64,000 bases of DNA, from assembly GCF_011050365.1 (NCBI RefSeq), contig NZ_DRFV01000009.1, forward strand, positions 124,001 through 188,000, read 5' to 3'. Both the position numbers and the translations under genes were made by a program. Positions 48,159 to 58,054 of the stretch are shown here, piece after piece; position 1 is the first letter of the stretch, and every line of letters begins with the position of its first letter. The stretch comes from Pseudohongiella sp. Lineage in GTDB: Bacteria > Pseudomonadota > Gammaproteobacteria > Pseudomonadales > Pseudohongiellaceae. The notes below the pieces were generated by a model. The model was not told the origin of the DNA. It did not search any database and saw only the letters and a program-made list of their open reading frames with translations.

Positions 48159-49133
48159 TTACCACACTGCGTCGGCAGCAGGACGCAAACCCCCGGTGTG
48201 TAAGGCCAGAAGGCGGCTGCCGGGTGCATACAGGCCGGCAGCGATACGTTTGTAAAGTGCCTGCAACAACTTACCGGTATAGACCGGCTCCAGTGGAATA
48301 TCGTGCATGCGCTGAAAATTCGCGACAAAGTCCAGCAGGTCCTGCCCGGCGCGCGCATAGCCACCGCCGTGATAGGCCGTTTCCAGGCACCAGTCCTGGT
48401 CAGTGGTGGATGAATCCAGTCGCGCCAGCCAGCTATTAATGTCAGCACGTAAAAAGTCAGCCCCCTTGAGCACGGCGATGCCACGGACAAACGGTCGCGG
48501 CACGGCCGTTTGAGGGGTAAGCACAGAAGGCGGCAGAGACGACAACCGGGAGCGCCGCAGCAATCGCAGACCGCTGAGCAGACCCGCCAGCGTGGTGCCG
48601 GTGCCGCAGGCCAGCGCAATTTCGCAGTTATCCAGATCAGGCACCCGCGCCGCCAGTTGTGTCGCCATGGCCTGACAACCACGCACGCCCGCCTCATTGG
48701 CGCCGCCTTCGGGAATCAGATAAAACGGACCATAAAGCTGTCGCAGTTCGTCTACGAAGTCCTGGTCGCTGCGACGCCGGTAATCGGTGCGACTGACCGG
48801 AATCAATTGCATACCCCTGGCGCGGGCAAATGCCAGCGTGGCATTCAATGGCGTCACCAGTTCGCCCCGGATGACGCCACAGGTGTCGAATCCGGACTCT
48901 GCGCCGGCTGCGGCCAGGGCGTAAATATGATTGGAATAGGCGCCGCCAAAACTGAGCAGTCGCGTCGCACCCTGTTCGCGGGCCAGCATCAGGTTTTGCT
49001 GCAGCTTGTACCATTTGTTACCACCCACCATTGGGTGTGCCAGATCAAATCTGACCAGCCGCAGGCTGACATCATGTTGCAACAGTAAGTCATCGTGCAC
49101 AGGCTGAACGCAGATGTGGTCGCTGGTTATCAT
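48159..49133 (-). CDS. PLP-dependent ACC deaminase / D-cysteine desulfhydrase family protein
   Basis: 324 aa, fold-type II PLP enzyme. The PLP lysine is in HPMVGGNKWYKLQQN, followed by LLSFGGAYSNHIYALAAAG and the phosphate-binding ALACGTGTTLAG; LLALHTGGLRP near the end is typical. Members act on ACC or D-cysteine, but many gammaproteobacterial ones are of unknown substrate; sequence alone does not separate them. The gene is 18 nt upstream of the metalloprotease start, and the two could be cotranscribed. Confidence 0.85.
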   Translation of the reverse strand: MITSDHICVQPVHDDLLLQHDVSLRLVRFDLAHPMVGGNKWYKLQQNLMLAREQGATRLLSFGGAYSNHIYALAAAGAESGFDTCGVIRGELVTPLNATLAFARARGMQLIPVSRTDYRRRSDQDFVDELRQLYGPFYLIPEGGANEAGVRGCQAMATQLAARVPDLDNCEIALACGTGTTLAGLLSGLRLLRRSRLSSLPPSVLTPQTAVPRPFVRGIAVLKGADFLRADINSWLARLDSSTTDQDWCLETAYHGGGYARAGQDLLDFVANFQRMHDIPLEPVYTGKLLQALYKRIAAGLYAPGSRLLALHTGGLRPAADAVW

Positions 49134-49269
49134 GACAGACAGTCCGTAAGGCGTAACGGCATGTGTGGGTACAAAAGCAGAATTGACTTTGGTTTTTTCG
49201 GGTGCTTTTTCGCGTACGTTGTTTGCTTAAGTTGCTTCTTGGGGAGGGGGTAGTGCCGGGAGTGTGAAA

Positions 49270-49296
49270 CCTGTTGCCAGCCAGGCTGACAACAGG
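49270..49296 (-). terminator. probable terminator of the tRNA-Val-Asp operon
   Basis: Inverted repeat CCTGTTGCCAG / CTGACAACAGG with one wobble and a ~5-nt loop, 13 nt past the tRNA-Asp end. The tract after it (TTTCACACTCC) is weak in U, so confidence is moderate. Confidence 0.5.
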
Positions 49297-49308
49297 AACA
49301 CATAATAA

Positions 49309-49385
49309 TGGCGGACCGGACGAGACTCGAACTCGCGACCTCCGGCGTGACAGGCCGGCATTCTAACCAACTGAACTACCGGTCC
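49309..49385 (-). tRNA. tRNA-Asp(GTC)
   Basis: Starts GGACCGGTAGTTCAGTTGG; anticodon stem CCGGC/GCCGG, loop CTGTCAC, anticodon GTC; T-arm GAGTTCGAGTCTC; encoded CCA. Second gene behind tRNA-Val. Confidence 0.97.
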
Positions 49386-49436
49386 ACGGTAGCGCAACAC
49401 TTTAACATCAAATGACGTTAACAACGAGCCATTTGT

Positions 49437-49512
49437 TGGTGGGTTGTGAGGGATTTGAACCCCCGACATTCGCCTTGTAAGGGCGACGCTCTACCAACTG
49501 AGCTAACAACCC
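49437..49512 (-). tRNA. tRNA-Val(TAC)
   Basis: Starts GGGTTGTTAGCTCAGTTGG; anticodon loop CTTACAA, anticodon TAC; T-arm GGGTTCAAATCCC; A discriminator and encoded CCA. Confidence 0.97.
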
Positions 49513-49524
49513 GCTGTGTTGAGT

Positions 49525-49559
49525 GACGCGCATTTTACCGACTTGAGCTGGCATGTCAA
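49525..49559 (-). promoter_or_regulatory. sigma-70 promoter of the tRNA-Val-Asp operon
   Basis: On the minus strand TTGACA (49554-49559), a 16-nt spacer, TAAAAT (49532-49537), then GC-rich GCGCGTC, again the stringent-type discriminator of stable RNA genes. tRNA-Val begins about 12 nt after the expected start point. Confidence 0.8.
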
Positions 49560-49651
49560 ACAAAATGTTAAGATTTAATAACAACCATCATGATGCCGGG
49601 CATGCGCCGCCTCTGTACAAGTTGCAAGGCTGGCGTTAGACTTGCCGCCCT

Positions 49652-50008
49652 ATGGAAATCTACAAAGAATTCACCTTCGAAGCAGCACACCGCCTGCCCA
49701 ATGTACCGGCCGGCCACAAGTGCGCACGACTGCACGGTCACTCCTTTCAGGTGACGATAGTGGTCAGTGGTCCGGTGGGCGAACACAGCGGCTGGGTCAT
49801 GGATTTTGGTGATATTAAAAAAGCGTTCAAACCAGTCTGGGAACAGCTCGATCACCACTATCTGAACGACATCGAAGGACTGGCCAATCCGACCAGCGAG
49901 AACATTGCGCGCTGGATCTGGCAACAACTAGAGCCCCTGCTGCCCGAACTGTGTCGCATCGAAATTCGCGAAACCTGCACCAGCGGCTGCATTTACACCG
50001 GCGTCTGA
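49652..50008 (+). CDS. queD: 6-carboxy-5,6,7,8-tetrahydropterin synthase
   Basis: Converts dihydroneopterin triphosphate, the FolE product, to carboxytetrahydropterin for queuosine. 118 aa. Zinc His residues in EAAHRL and RLHGHSF; catalytic Cys in [16 protein letters not shown] (catalytic His/Asp) and a final [13 protein letters not shown]. No preQ1 riboswitch was seen upstream. Ends 2 nt from the converging flavoprotein gene. Confidence 0.95.
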   Translation: MEIYKEFTFEAAHRLPNVPAGHKCARLHGHSFQVTIVVSGPVGEHSGWVMDFGDIKKAFKPVWEQLDHHYLNDIEGLANPTSENIARWIWQQLEPLLPELCRIEIRETCTSGCIYTGV

Positions 50009-50010
50009 CG

Positions 50011-51198
50011 TTATAGCTTTGCCTTCAGCGCCATGAAGTCTTTCGGGCGCCTGACACAGTCAGCTGCAATCAACCTGCCAGCGCGCAGATACTGAATCAC
50101 AAAGCCCCCGGCATCAGCCGGATCAAGACTGCCGTCAAGTACCGCCTCATCAAAACCATCTGACAAACCCACTGACTGCAATTTGATATCAAACTGATCA
50201 GACCAGAACCATGGCGTGACCTGGTAGACAGCGTTACCACCGCAAATATTGATGGCGGCAATGCGCGCCTGATCATTGGCATTCTGCACGGATTCCAGCC
50301 GCACCCGGCGCTGATAGCGCGCATCCGGATACGAGGCACAATCGCCGGCAGCGTAAATATCCGCGTCGCTGGTACGGCAGTATTCATCGACATAAACACC
50401 GTTCTCGATTCTCAGACCGGCGTCCTGTGCCAGCCTGGTTTCCGGTGTCACGCCAATGCCCACAATGACGATATCGGCCGGATAGCTGCTGCCATCGGCG
50501 CAATGAACTGAATCGACGACATGTTGCCCGTTGATACCGGTGACCTCGGCGCCACAGACGATTTCAACGCCATGGGAGCGATGCAGATCGGTGAAGTACT
50601 GTGACACTTGCTCACCGGTAACCCGCTGCAGTACCCGGTCCGCACGTTCCAGCACGGTAACCTGCAGACCGAGCTGCGTCATCACCGCTGCCGCCTCCAG
50701 GCCGATATAACCGGCACCAATGACCACAGCGCGCTGTTTGCCCTCAAGCTGTTGCCTGATGGTTTCGACATCAGCGTAGCTGCGCAGATAACACACCCCG
50801 TCCAGACCATCACCGAGCGGTAATTTGATGGGCCGGGCACCTGTACACAGTGCCAGTTTGTCGTATGTCAGGGTTTCACCGCCGGCAAGCACAACCTGTT
50901 TCTGCTCCGGCATGATACTGGCCACATCGCTCGCCAGACGCAGCGTAATATCATTGCTGGCATACATGGCTTCCGGGCGCAGCAGAATATTGTCCAGCGT
51001 TTTACTGCCCGCCATCACGGTTTTTGACAAAGGTGGCCGGTGATACGGCAGCTGCGCCTCGGAACCGAGCAGAACAATTTCTCCGGTCCAACCATTTTTG
51101 CGCAGGTTCACTGCCAGCTGAGACCCGGCATGGCTGGCGCCGATAATCAGGCATCGTGCATCGCTGTTACTGTCTTTGAGTGCCAGGGCGTCGCTCAT
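50011..51198 (-). CDS. NAD(P)/FAD-dependent oxidoreductase, ferredoxin/rubredoxin reductase type
   Basis: 395 aa. FAD loop LIIGASHAGSQLAVNLR, the LPYHRPPLSK motif of BphA4/rubredoxin reductases, NAD loop AVVIGAGYIGLEAAAVM, and IYAAGDCASYPD. C-terminal reductase dimer domain FWSDQFDIKLQSVGL. It would pass electrons from NAD(P)H to a small Fe-S protein, but no ferredoxin or oxygenase gene is nearby. It starts 4 nt after the ung stop (minus strand), so ung-to-oxidoreductase cotranscription is likely. Confidence 0.9.
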   Translation of the reverse strand: MSDALALKDSNSDARCLIIGASHAGSQLAVNLRKNGWTGEIVLLGSEAQLPYHRPPLSKTVMAGSKTLDNILLRPEAMYASNDITLRLASDVASIMPEQKQVVLAGGETLTYDKLALCTGARPIKLPLGDGLDGVCYLRSYADVETIRQQLEGKQRAVVIGAGYIGLEAAAVMTQLGLQVTVLERADRVLQRVTGEQVSQYFTDLHRSHGVEIVCGAEVTGINGQHVVDSVHCADGSSYPADIVIVGIGVTPETRLAQDAGLRIENGVYVDEYCRTSDADIYAAGDCASYPDARYQRRVRLESVQNANDQARIAAINICGGNAVYQVTPWFWSDQFDIKLQSVGLSDGFDEAVLDGSLDPADAGGFVIQYLRAGRLIAADCVRRPKDFMALKAKL

Positions 51199-51201
51199 CA
51201 G

Positions 51202-51882
51202 TTACTCCACTCGCCAGTCAATAGGCGTTTTATTGTGTTCACACAACCAGGCATTGGCGCGGGAAAAATGCTGGTTGCCAAAAAAGCCGCGGTGGGCAGA
51301 CAACGGCGAGGGGTGCGGCGACTGCAATACCAGGTGCCGCTCGCGATCAATCATGGCACCTTTGCGCTGCGCGTAGCTGCCCCACAACAGGAACACCAGA
51401 TTCTGCCCATGTTCGTTCAGCACACTGATCACTCTATCGGTGAAGACTTCCCAGCCCTTGCCCTGGTGCGACGCCGCCTGGCCGGCAGTAACAGTCAGCA
51501 CTGAATTCAATAACAACACACCCTGTCGCGCCCAGGCGTCCAGACAGCCGCTGCGGGCGATGGGCAGACCCAGGTCGGCGTGTATTTCTTTGTAGATGTT
51601 CTTTAGTGACGGCGGCAACGCTACGCCCGGTCGCACCGAGAAACACAGGCCGTGGGCCTGGTCCGGACCGTGATACGGATCCTGCCCCAGAATGACAACT
51701 TTCACCTGCGCAAACGGCGTGCTGTTCAGGGCATTAAAAATGTCCGCACCGGCCGGATAAATCTGTTTGCCCTGCCGTTTCTCAGCCTGCAAAAAACGTC
51801 GCAGCGCCTGCATATAATCCTGATCAAACTGATCTGCCAGCAGATCTTTCCAGGATGCCTCCAGTTGAATATCGCGTGGCAT
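51202..51882 (-). CDS. ung: uracil-DNA glycosylase
   Basis: Removes uracil from DNA. 226 aa. Catalytic/water-activating [19 protein letters not shown], uracil-binding LLLNSVLTV, and the leucine-intercalation motif [16 protein letters not shown] are intact. Its ATG overlaps the lysS stop by one base (TAATG). Confidence 0.98.
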   Translation of the reverse strand: MPRDIQLEASWKDLLADQFDQDYMQALRRFLQAEKRQGKQIYPAGADIFNALNSTPFAQVKVVILGQDPYHGPDQAHGLCFSVRPGVALPPSLKNIYKEIHADLGLPIARSGCLDAWARQGVLLLNSVLTVTAGQAASHQGKGWEVFTDRVISVLNEHGQNLVFLLWGSYAQRKGAMIDRERHLVLQSPHPSPLSAHRGFFGNQHFSRANAWLCEHNKTPIDWRVE

Positions 51883-53411
51883 TACGATTCTTTGAGCGGG
51901 CGCATATGCGGAAACAGCAGCACATCCTTGATCGACGGTGCATCGGTAAACAGCATGACCAGACGATCAATACCAATGCCCTCGCCCGCTGTCGGCGGCA
52001 TGCCATATTCCAGCGCGGTAATGTAATCGGCATCGTAATGCATGGCCTCATCATCACCGGCGTCTTTTTGATCGACCTGTTCACGGAACCGCAGGGCCTG
52101 ATCTTCGGCATCATTCAGCTCGGAGAAACCGTTGGCCAGTTCGCGGCCGCCAATGATCAGTTCAAAGCGGTCAGTGACCTCAGGGTTGTGGTCATTGCGC
52201 CGTGCCAGTGGTGACACCTCGGTGGGGTATTCGGTGATGAAGGTTGGCTGCAACAGATGATGCTCGACTTTCTCGTCAAATATTTCCATCACGATGCGGC
52301 CCACGCCCCAACCTGCTTCGGGCTTGATGCCATAGGACTGCGCCAGTGCGGCCGCTGCCTCGCGGGTTTCAAGCTGCTCCGGCTTCACCTCGGGGCAGTA
52401 TTGCAAAATGGAATCCTTCACGGGCAAACGCGTAAAGGGCTCGGCAAAGTCGATCTCCAGCCCCTGATAGGTCAGCCTGGTGGTACCGAGCACCTCCATG
52501 GCGATGGTACGGAACATATCTTCGGTAAAGTCCATCAGGTCATGATAGTCGGCGTAGGCCTGATAGAACTCCACCATGGTGAATTCCGGATTGTGTCGTG
52601 TCGACAGACCTTCGTTACGGAAGTTGCGATTGATTTCAAACACGCGCTCAAATCCGCCTACGACCAGACGCTTCAGATAGAGCTCCGGCGCAATGCGCAA
52701 ATACATGGCCTGATCCAGCGCATTGTGATGCGTCACAAAAGGCTTGGCGGTGGCACCACCGGGAATAACCTGCATCATCGGCGTTTCCACTTCCATGAAA
52801 CGGTGCCGATGAAAGTAATCGCGCATACTGTTGACCAGTTGCGAGCGCAGCATGAAAGTGCGACGTGATTCCTCATTGGCGATCAGGTCAACATAACGCT
52901 GGCGATAACGCACTTCGGTGTCAGACAGGCCTTTCCATTTGTCGGGCAGCGGACGCAGCGCCTTGGTCAGCAGCTGCAGCGATTTGACATTGACTGTCAG
53001 CTCACCTTTTCCCGTGCGAAAGACTTCGCCCTCAATGCCAACGATATCCCCCAGATCAAGTCCCTTGATTTCTTCCATCTGTTCCGGCGACAGGGCCTTG
53101 TGATTAACGTAAAGCTGCAGTGCATCACTGACATCCTGTATCACCGAGAACGGACCCCGTTGACGCACCAGACGTCCGGCCACTTTGACCTGGCGTGCCA
53201 GCTTTTCCAGGTCTTCACGACTGGTGTCGGCAAATTCGGCGTGAATCTCGCTGGCCAGGGTGTCGCGCCGGAAGTCATTCGGGAACGCATTGCGTTTGGC
53301 CTGGATGGCGTGCAGCTTGTCCCGGCGCTGGGCAATCAGCTTGTTTTCTTCCTGCGCGTTCAGAGCCTGATCGGCACCGGTTGTTGCGGTCTGGTCGTTG
53401 CTGGAGGTCAT
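51882..53411 (-). CDS. lysS: lysyl-tRNA synthetase, class II
   Basis: 509 aa. N-terminal OB anticodon domain (~65-175), class II motif 2 [22 protein letters not shown], and motif 3 [22 protein letters not shown]. Follows prfB by 4 nt, the widespread prfB-lysS operon, and is coupled to ung. Confidence 0.98.
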   Translation of the reverse strand: MTSSNDQTATTGADQALNAQEENKLIAQRRDKLHAIQAKRNAFPNDFRRDTLASEIHAEFADTSREDLEKLARQVKVAGRLVRQRGPFSVIQDVSDALQLYVNHKALSPEQMEEIKGLDLGDIVGIEGEVFRTGKGELTVNVKSLQLLTKALRPLPDKWKGLSDTEVRYRQRYVDLIANEESRRTFMLRSQLVNSMRDYFHRHRFMEVETPMMQVIPGGATAKPFVTHHNALDQAMYLRIAPELYLKRLVVGGFERVFEINRNFRNEGLSTRHNPEFTMVEFYQAYADYHDLMDFTEDMFRTIAMEVLGTTRLTYQGLEIDFAEPFTRLPVKDSILQYCPEVKPEQLETREAAAALAQSYGIKPEAGWGVGRIVMEIFDEKVEHHLLQPTFITEYPTEVSPLARRNDHNPEVTDRFELIIGGRELANGFSELNDAEDQALRFREQVDQKDAGDDEAMHYDADYITALEYGMPPTAGEGIGIDRLVMLFTDAPSIKDVLLFPHMRPLKES

Positions 53412-53415
53412 CTGA

Positions 53416-54511
53416 TCACAATCCCATTTTTAAACTGGCTTCAATAAAACGGTCCAGGTCGCCGTTAAGTACGGCGCCGGTATTGGTATTTTCCACATTG
53501 GTGCGCAGATCCTTGATACGGGACTGGTCCAGCACATAGGAGCGAATCTGACTGCCCCAGCCGATGTCGGACTTTTCTGCTTCCACGGCCTGCGCTTCTT
53601 CCTTGCGTTTGAGTTCTTCCAGCTCGTAGAGTTTGGCCTTCAGTTGTTTGATGGCCTGATCCTTGTTCTTGTGTTGTGAACGCTGGTTCTGACACTGCAC
53701 GACAATGCCGGTGGGTTCGTGCGTCAGACGAATGGCCGAGTCAGTGGTATTGACGTGCTGGCCGCCGGCGCCGCTGGAGCGAAAGGTGTCCACACGGACC
53801 TGCGACATATCCAGATCAATCTCGATATCGTCGTCAATTTCCGGTGATACAAACACCGAGCTGAACGAGGTATGGCGACGATTACCGGAGTCGTAGGGCG
53901 ATTTTCTGACCAGACGGTGAACACCGGTTTCGGTACGTAACCAGCCAAACGCATACTCACCACCAAAATGCAGGGTTGCGCCCTTGATGCCGGCGACTTC
54001 GCCCGAAGACACGTCCATCACCTCAACCGCAAAGCCCTTGTCTTCACCCCAACGCATATACATACGCATCAGCATCTCGGCCCAGTCCTGCGCTTCGGTG
54101 CCGCCGGAGCCGGCCTGAATTTCCAGATAGGCACCGTTGGCATCCATTTTACCGGAGAACATGCGACGGAATTCCAGACCATTAAGCTCAACTTCCAGAG
54201 CATTGAGTTCAGACTCCACTTCCGCCTGCAGGTCGGCGTCGCTCTCCTCTTTGGCCAGCTGCAACAACTCGCTGTTGTCAGCCAGCCCGGTGTACAACCG
54301 ATCGATGGTGCCCACCACGTTTTCCAGGTTCGAGCGCTCACGGCCCAGCGCCTGCGCCAGTTCGGGATTGTCCCAAACCGTCGACTCACCCAACTCCAGC
54401 TCGACTTCGGTCAGCCGTTCCTTTTTGGTGTCGTAGTCAAAGATACCCCCTGAGCGTATCGGTACGCTCGGTAAAGTCTTTGATTTTATGGAGTAAAGGG
54501 CTAATTTCCAT
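53416..54511 (-). CDS. prfB: peptide chain release factor 2, with programmed +1 frameshift
   Basis: Recognises UGA/UAA. Zero-frame ATG 54511 reads [20 protein letters not shown] then RGYL and stops at TGA (54437-54439) inside AGGGGG-TAT-CTT-TGA-C, the classic slippage site with Shine-Dalgarno-like AGGGGG and CTT-TGA-C. After +1 shift at 54439 translation continues DYDTKKERL... to 53416, total 364 aa. GGQ catalytic loop: [12 protein letters not shown]. The stop-recognition tripeptide is SPY ([11 protein letters not shown]), not the usual SPF. Frameshifting autoregulates RF2 level. Confidence 0.97.
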
Positions 54512-54636
54512 GAAATATCCTGTCTGTCGTCGGGCGAAAATCACAAGAGCGGCATTTTACACCACTCAGCCGCGCATTTCACACGGCGATTGTTTCGCAC
54601 AGCGGTGCCTCACCCAAATACGGTACAATCGCCGGC

Positions 54637-56688
54637 ATGACCCAACCCAGTGACATCCAGAACGCTCACATCACCTGGCAGGATGACGGCGCGCCCTTCT
54701 CTCCGGACTACGATGACGTGTATTTTTCCCGTCAGGGTGGTTTGGCCGAAACCGAACACGTTTTTCTGCGCGCCAATGACCTGCAGGCAAGATGGCTGGC
54801 AGCAGAACAGCAGGTCAATCCGGGCGTCTTTACTGTCGCGGAACTGGGGTTTGGCACTGGCCTCAATTTCCTGAGCTGCTGGCGCCTGTGGCAACAGACC
54901 GGTTGTCAGCGTTTACGACTGCATTTCATCAGCTGTGAAAAACACCCGCTGAGCCATGCAGCATTGCAGCAGGCGCTGTTGCAGTGGCCGGAGCTTGCCG
55001 ACCTGAGCAGCGAACTGCTGGCACACTATCCCGACCACAGCGGCGGTTATCACCGTCTGATACTGCGCGCGAACGATGATCGGGCGCCTGCCATCTTACT
55101 GGACCTGTACTACGGAGATGCACTGGCCCTGCTGCAACAGCAGTGCAGCCCGGGTGCCGGTGTCGATGCCTGGTTTCTTGACGGTTTCACGCCGGCGCAC
55201 AACCCCGAGCTATGGAGTCAGGATATCCTGGACTGTATCGCCGGACTCAGCAGGACCGGCACCACCCTGAGTAGCTACAGTGTGACCGGACGTGTGGTCA
55301 GAGCGCTGCGCGAGTTGAATTTTGCTGTGGAGAAGCGTCAGGGCTTCGGCAACAAACGCCAGATGCTGTTCGCCCGCAAAGCCGGAGATGATGACACCCT
55401 TGATGGCACTCCTGATGGCACCCCTGACGCGCAGCGCAGGCAAAGCGCAGTCGTTATCGGCGCCGGTTTGGCAGGGGCGACTGCGGCCAGGGCATTGGCC
55501 GGCCGCGGTGTAACGGTGACGGTACTGGAACAATTGGCTGATATCGCACAAGGTGCATCGGGCAATTCGCAGGCCGTTGTGCAAATGCGGCTGAACAAGC
55601 AGGCCGATACCCACTGGCAATTTCATCTGCACAGCTACCTGTATGCGCTGCGCTACTACGAAGACCTGGCGCGGATCAGCAACAATGCCATTGACTGGCA
55701 CAGTTGTGGCGTACTGACGCTGGACAGCGCCTATACCAACACCCGGCATCAAAGCGGCAAAGCGGCAGCGACAGTTGACGGCGCTGTCTATTCGCACTAT
55801 CCGACGCAACTGCTGCACAAGGTGAGCGCCGCTCAGACGCAGGCAATCAGCGGCATTCGTTTGCCGGAGGACGGTTACCTGCAACCTCGTGGAGGCTGGC
55901 TGAACCCGGCCGCCACCTGCCGCGTTTGCCTTGACCACCCGCTAATCACGGTGCGCCGTGGCATTCGTGTTGTCGCTATTGAAAACCACAACGGACGCTG
56001 GCAAACACTGGATGATCAGCACCGGCAGCTGACTGACAGCGATATCCTGATTGTTGCCAACAGCTATGCAGCACGTGACTTCCGGCAAACCGCGTCATAC
56101 CCGGTATCCCCGCTACGCGGACAGATCACCGAGGTGCCGGCCAGCAGCCAGAGTTCTGACCTGAAGATGGTGGTTTGCAGCGAAAGATACCTGGCTCCAC
56201 TAAGCAGTAACGGACAACATTGCATCGGCGCCAGTTATGTCAAGGGCAGTGTCGGAACGGAACTGACAGCAGAGGAGCAGGTCGGAAATCTGGAAAAATC
56301 GGCGCTGGTTCGTGATCAACTGGCGCTGGATGCCCCCGCTGAGCTGCGCGGCCGGGCGAGTATCCGGGGTAGCTCGGGCGACTATATGCCCATTGCCGGC
56401 AGCGTTCCGGATCCGGATTTACCGGAAACCCGGTACGGCGGCACTCAACACCTGCCCCCCCACGATCCGGCTAAGACACTGACAGACCCGGCGCCGCTGC
56501 CCGGCCTGTATATTACCACCGGTCATGGGTCACACGGCACGGCAAGCTGCCCGGTATTGGCCGAGCATATTGCCTGCCTGGCCGTGGGTGAAGCCAGTCC
56601 CCTGCCGCTGGCTCTGGCTGAATGTGTATCCCCGATACGCTTTATCCGGCGCCAGCGACGACGGCAGCACAATCAGGCAAAGCGCTGA
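54637..56688 (+). CDS. mnmC: bifunctional tRNA 5-methylaminomethyl-2-thiouridine enzyme
   Basis: Final steps of mnm5s2U34 in tRNA. 683 aa. N-terminal methyltransferase (1-250): AELGFGTGLNFLSC SAM site and WFLDGFTPAHNPELW. A linker with the tandem DGTPDGTPD leads to the C-terminal FAD oxidoreductase: VVIGAGLAGATAARAL at ~274, GNSQAVVQMRL, and LYITTGHGSHGTASCPVLAE. Divergent from prfB across 125 nt; stop is 1 nt from the converging M18 gene. Confidence 0.96.
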   Translation: MTQPSDIQNAHITWQDDGAPFSPDYDDVYFSRQGGLAETEHVFLRANDLQARWLAAEQQVNPGVFTVAELGFGTGLNFLSCWRLWQQTGCQRLRLHFISCEKHPLSHAALQQALLQWPELADLSSELLAHYPDHSGGYHRLILRANDDRAPAILLDLYYGDALALLQQQCSPGAGVDAWFLDGFTPAHNPELWSQDILDCIAGLSRTGTTLSSYSVTGRVVRALRELNFAVEKRQGFGNKRQMLFARKAGDDDTLDGTPDGTPDAQRRQSAVVIGAGLAGATAARALAGRGVTVTVLEQLADIAQGASGNSQAVVQMRLNKQADTHWQFHLHSYLYALRYYEDLARISNNAIDWHSCGVLTLDSAYTNTRHQSGKAAATVDGAVYSHYPTQLLHKVSAAQTQAISGIRLPEDGYLQPRGGWLNPAATCRVCLDHPLITVRRGIRVVAIENHNGRWQTLDDQHRQLTDSDILIVANSYAARDFRQTASYPVSPLRGQITEVPASSQSSDLKMVVCSERYLAPLSSNGQHCIGASYVKGSVGTELTAEEQVGNLEKSALVRDQLALDAPAELRGRASIRGSSGDYMPIAGSVPDPDLPETRYGGTQHLPPHDPAKTLTDPAPLPGLYITTGHGSHGTASCPVLAEHIACLAVGEASPLPLALAECVSPIRFIRRQRRRQHNQAKR

Positions 56689-56689
56689 C

Positions 56690-58015
56690 TCAGGATTGAA
56701 AGAAGCGTTTGACGACGCGCGCCAGATACCAGGCATCATCACTGCCCGCCAGCTCCCGAATCGAATGCATGCCATAGGTAGGCACACCGATGTCAATGGT
56801 CTCGACACCGAGTCCGGCAGCGGTGACGGGCCCGATAGTACTGCCACAACCCATGTCGCTGCGAACAACAAACGCTTGCACCGGCACCCCGGTCTGCTCG
56901 CACAGGGCTTTGAACAGCGCGGTAGTGCGGCTGTTGGTGGCATAGCGCTGGTTGGCATTGACCTTGATAACCGGTCCCTGATTCAGCAACGGGCCGTGAT
57001 TGTTATCGTGTTTGTCAGCAAAATTGGGGTGCAGCCCATGGGCGTTGTCTATGGACAGGAACAGCGAGCGCCGTGTCATGCGCTCCACAGACTCGGCCGC
57101 GTCACCGCTGCCCAGCTGCGCACTGATGCGCGCCAGCACCGAACGCAGGAACGGACCCTGCGCACCGCAGGCAGAATTGCTGCCTACTTCTTCATGGTCA
57201 TTGCATACCAGTAAGGCAAAGCTCTCTGCCGGTGCCGTATTATCTGTCAGCAGAGCCTGCTGTCCCACATAACAGCTCAACAGATTATCCAGCCGCGCGG
57301 AGGCGATAAAGTCTTCATGCAGCCCTATCATGGCCGGAGCCTGTGTATCATAGAAGTACAACTCGTGCGCCAGCACGCTGTCGACATTGTCGACGCCCTG
57401 TTGCTCGCGCAAGGCGTTAATGATCCAGTCCTGGAAATCAAAATCGGCGGCCGAGGTTTGCAGCGCCAGCACCGGTGGCAGATCCTTTTGCGCGTTGATG
57501 GTACGGTTGCTGTTGGCTTCACGATCCAGGTGAATGGCCAGGCTGGGCACGGTCGCCAGCGGCCGCTGCCAGTCCAGCAACGCGGATCCCAGTGATCCGT
57601 CGCCCAGGCGATACTCGACCCTGCCCGCCAATGACAGATCCCGGTCAAACCAGGGCGCCATCAACATCCCGCCGTAGACCTCAACGGCAAACTGCAGGGC
57701 GCCGCCGGTTTGCGGATTGGGTGGCATCACTGCATTGGGTTTTAGTTTGAGACAGGGACTGTCGGTGTGCGCCCCGCTCATCCGGAACCCGGATTCGGCG
57801 GGATCACCCTGACCCAGGGTAAAGGCAATAATGGATGAGCCATTGCGCTGAACAACATAGCGGCCACCTGGCTTTAGGTGCCAGGTGTCCTCCTCATTAA
57901 GCAATTCGAACCCGGCCTTGTGCAGGGTGGATTGCATGGTTTGCACAGCATGAAACGGCGTCGGTGACTGCTGCAGAAACTGCAGCAGTCCTTCATTAAA
58001 CGAAAGTTTTTCCAC
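56690..58015 (-). CDS. apeB: M18 family aminopeptidase
   Basis: Dinuclear-metal aminopeptidase, 441 aa. Metal ligands and motifs: MSGAHTDSPCLKLKP, ARLDNLLSCY, CNDHEEVGSNSACGAQGPFL, and C-terminal TIDIGVPTYGMHSIRE. Start codon is GTG (58015) with AGGAC a few bases upstream. It lies 39 nt downstream of the FKBP gene on the same strand. Confidence 0.94.
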   Translation of the reverse strand: MEKLSFNEGLLQFLQQSPTPFHAVQTMQSTLHKAGFELLNEEDTWHLKPGGRYVVQRNGSSIIAFTLGQGDPAESGFRMSGAHTDSPCLKLKPNAVMPPNPQTGGALQFAVEVYGGMLMAPWFDRDLSLAGRVEYRLGDGSLGSALLDWQRPLATVPSLAIHLDREANSNRTINAQKDLPPVLALQTSAADFDFQDWIINALREQQGVDNVDSVLAHELYFYDTQAPAMIGLHEDFIASARLDNLLSCYVGQQALLTDNTAPAESFALLVCNDHEEVGSNSACGAQGPFLRSVLARISAQLGSGDAAESVERMTRRSLFLSIDNAHGLHPNFADKHDNNHGPLLNQGPVIKVNANQRYATNSRTTALFKALCEQTGVPVQAFVVRSDMGCGSTIGPVTAAGLGVETIDIGVPTYGMHSIRELAGSDDAWYLARVVKRFFQS

Positions 58016-58054
58016 GATTGTCCTGTCCCCGGGGGGAAATAGGTGTGCTTGCGA

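Noticed and set aside
55395-55430. Tandem DGTP repeat in MnmC
   Set aside because: Two and a half units in the linker between two domains; probably just flexible linker sequence.
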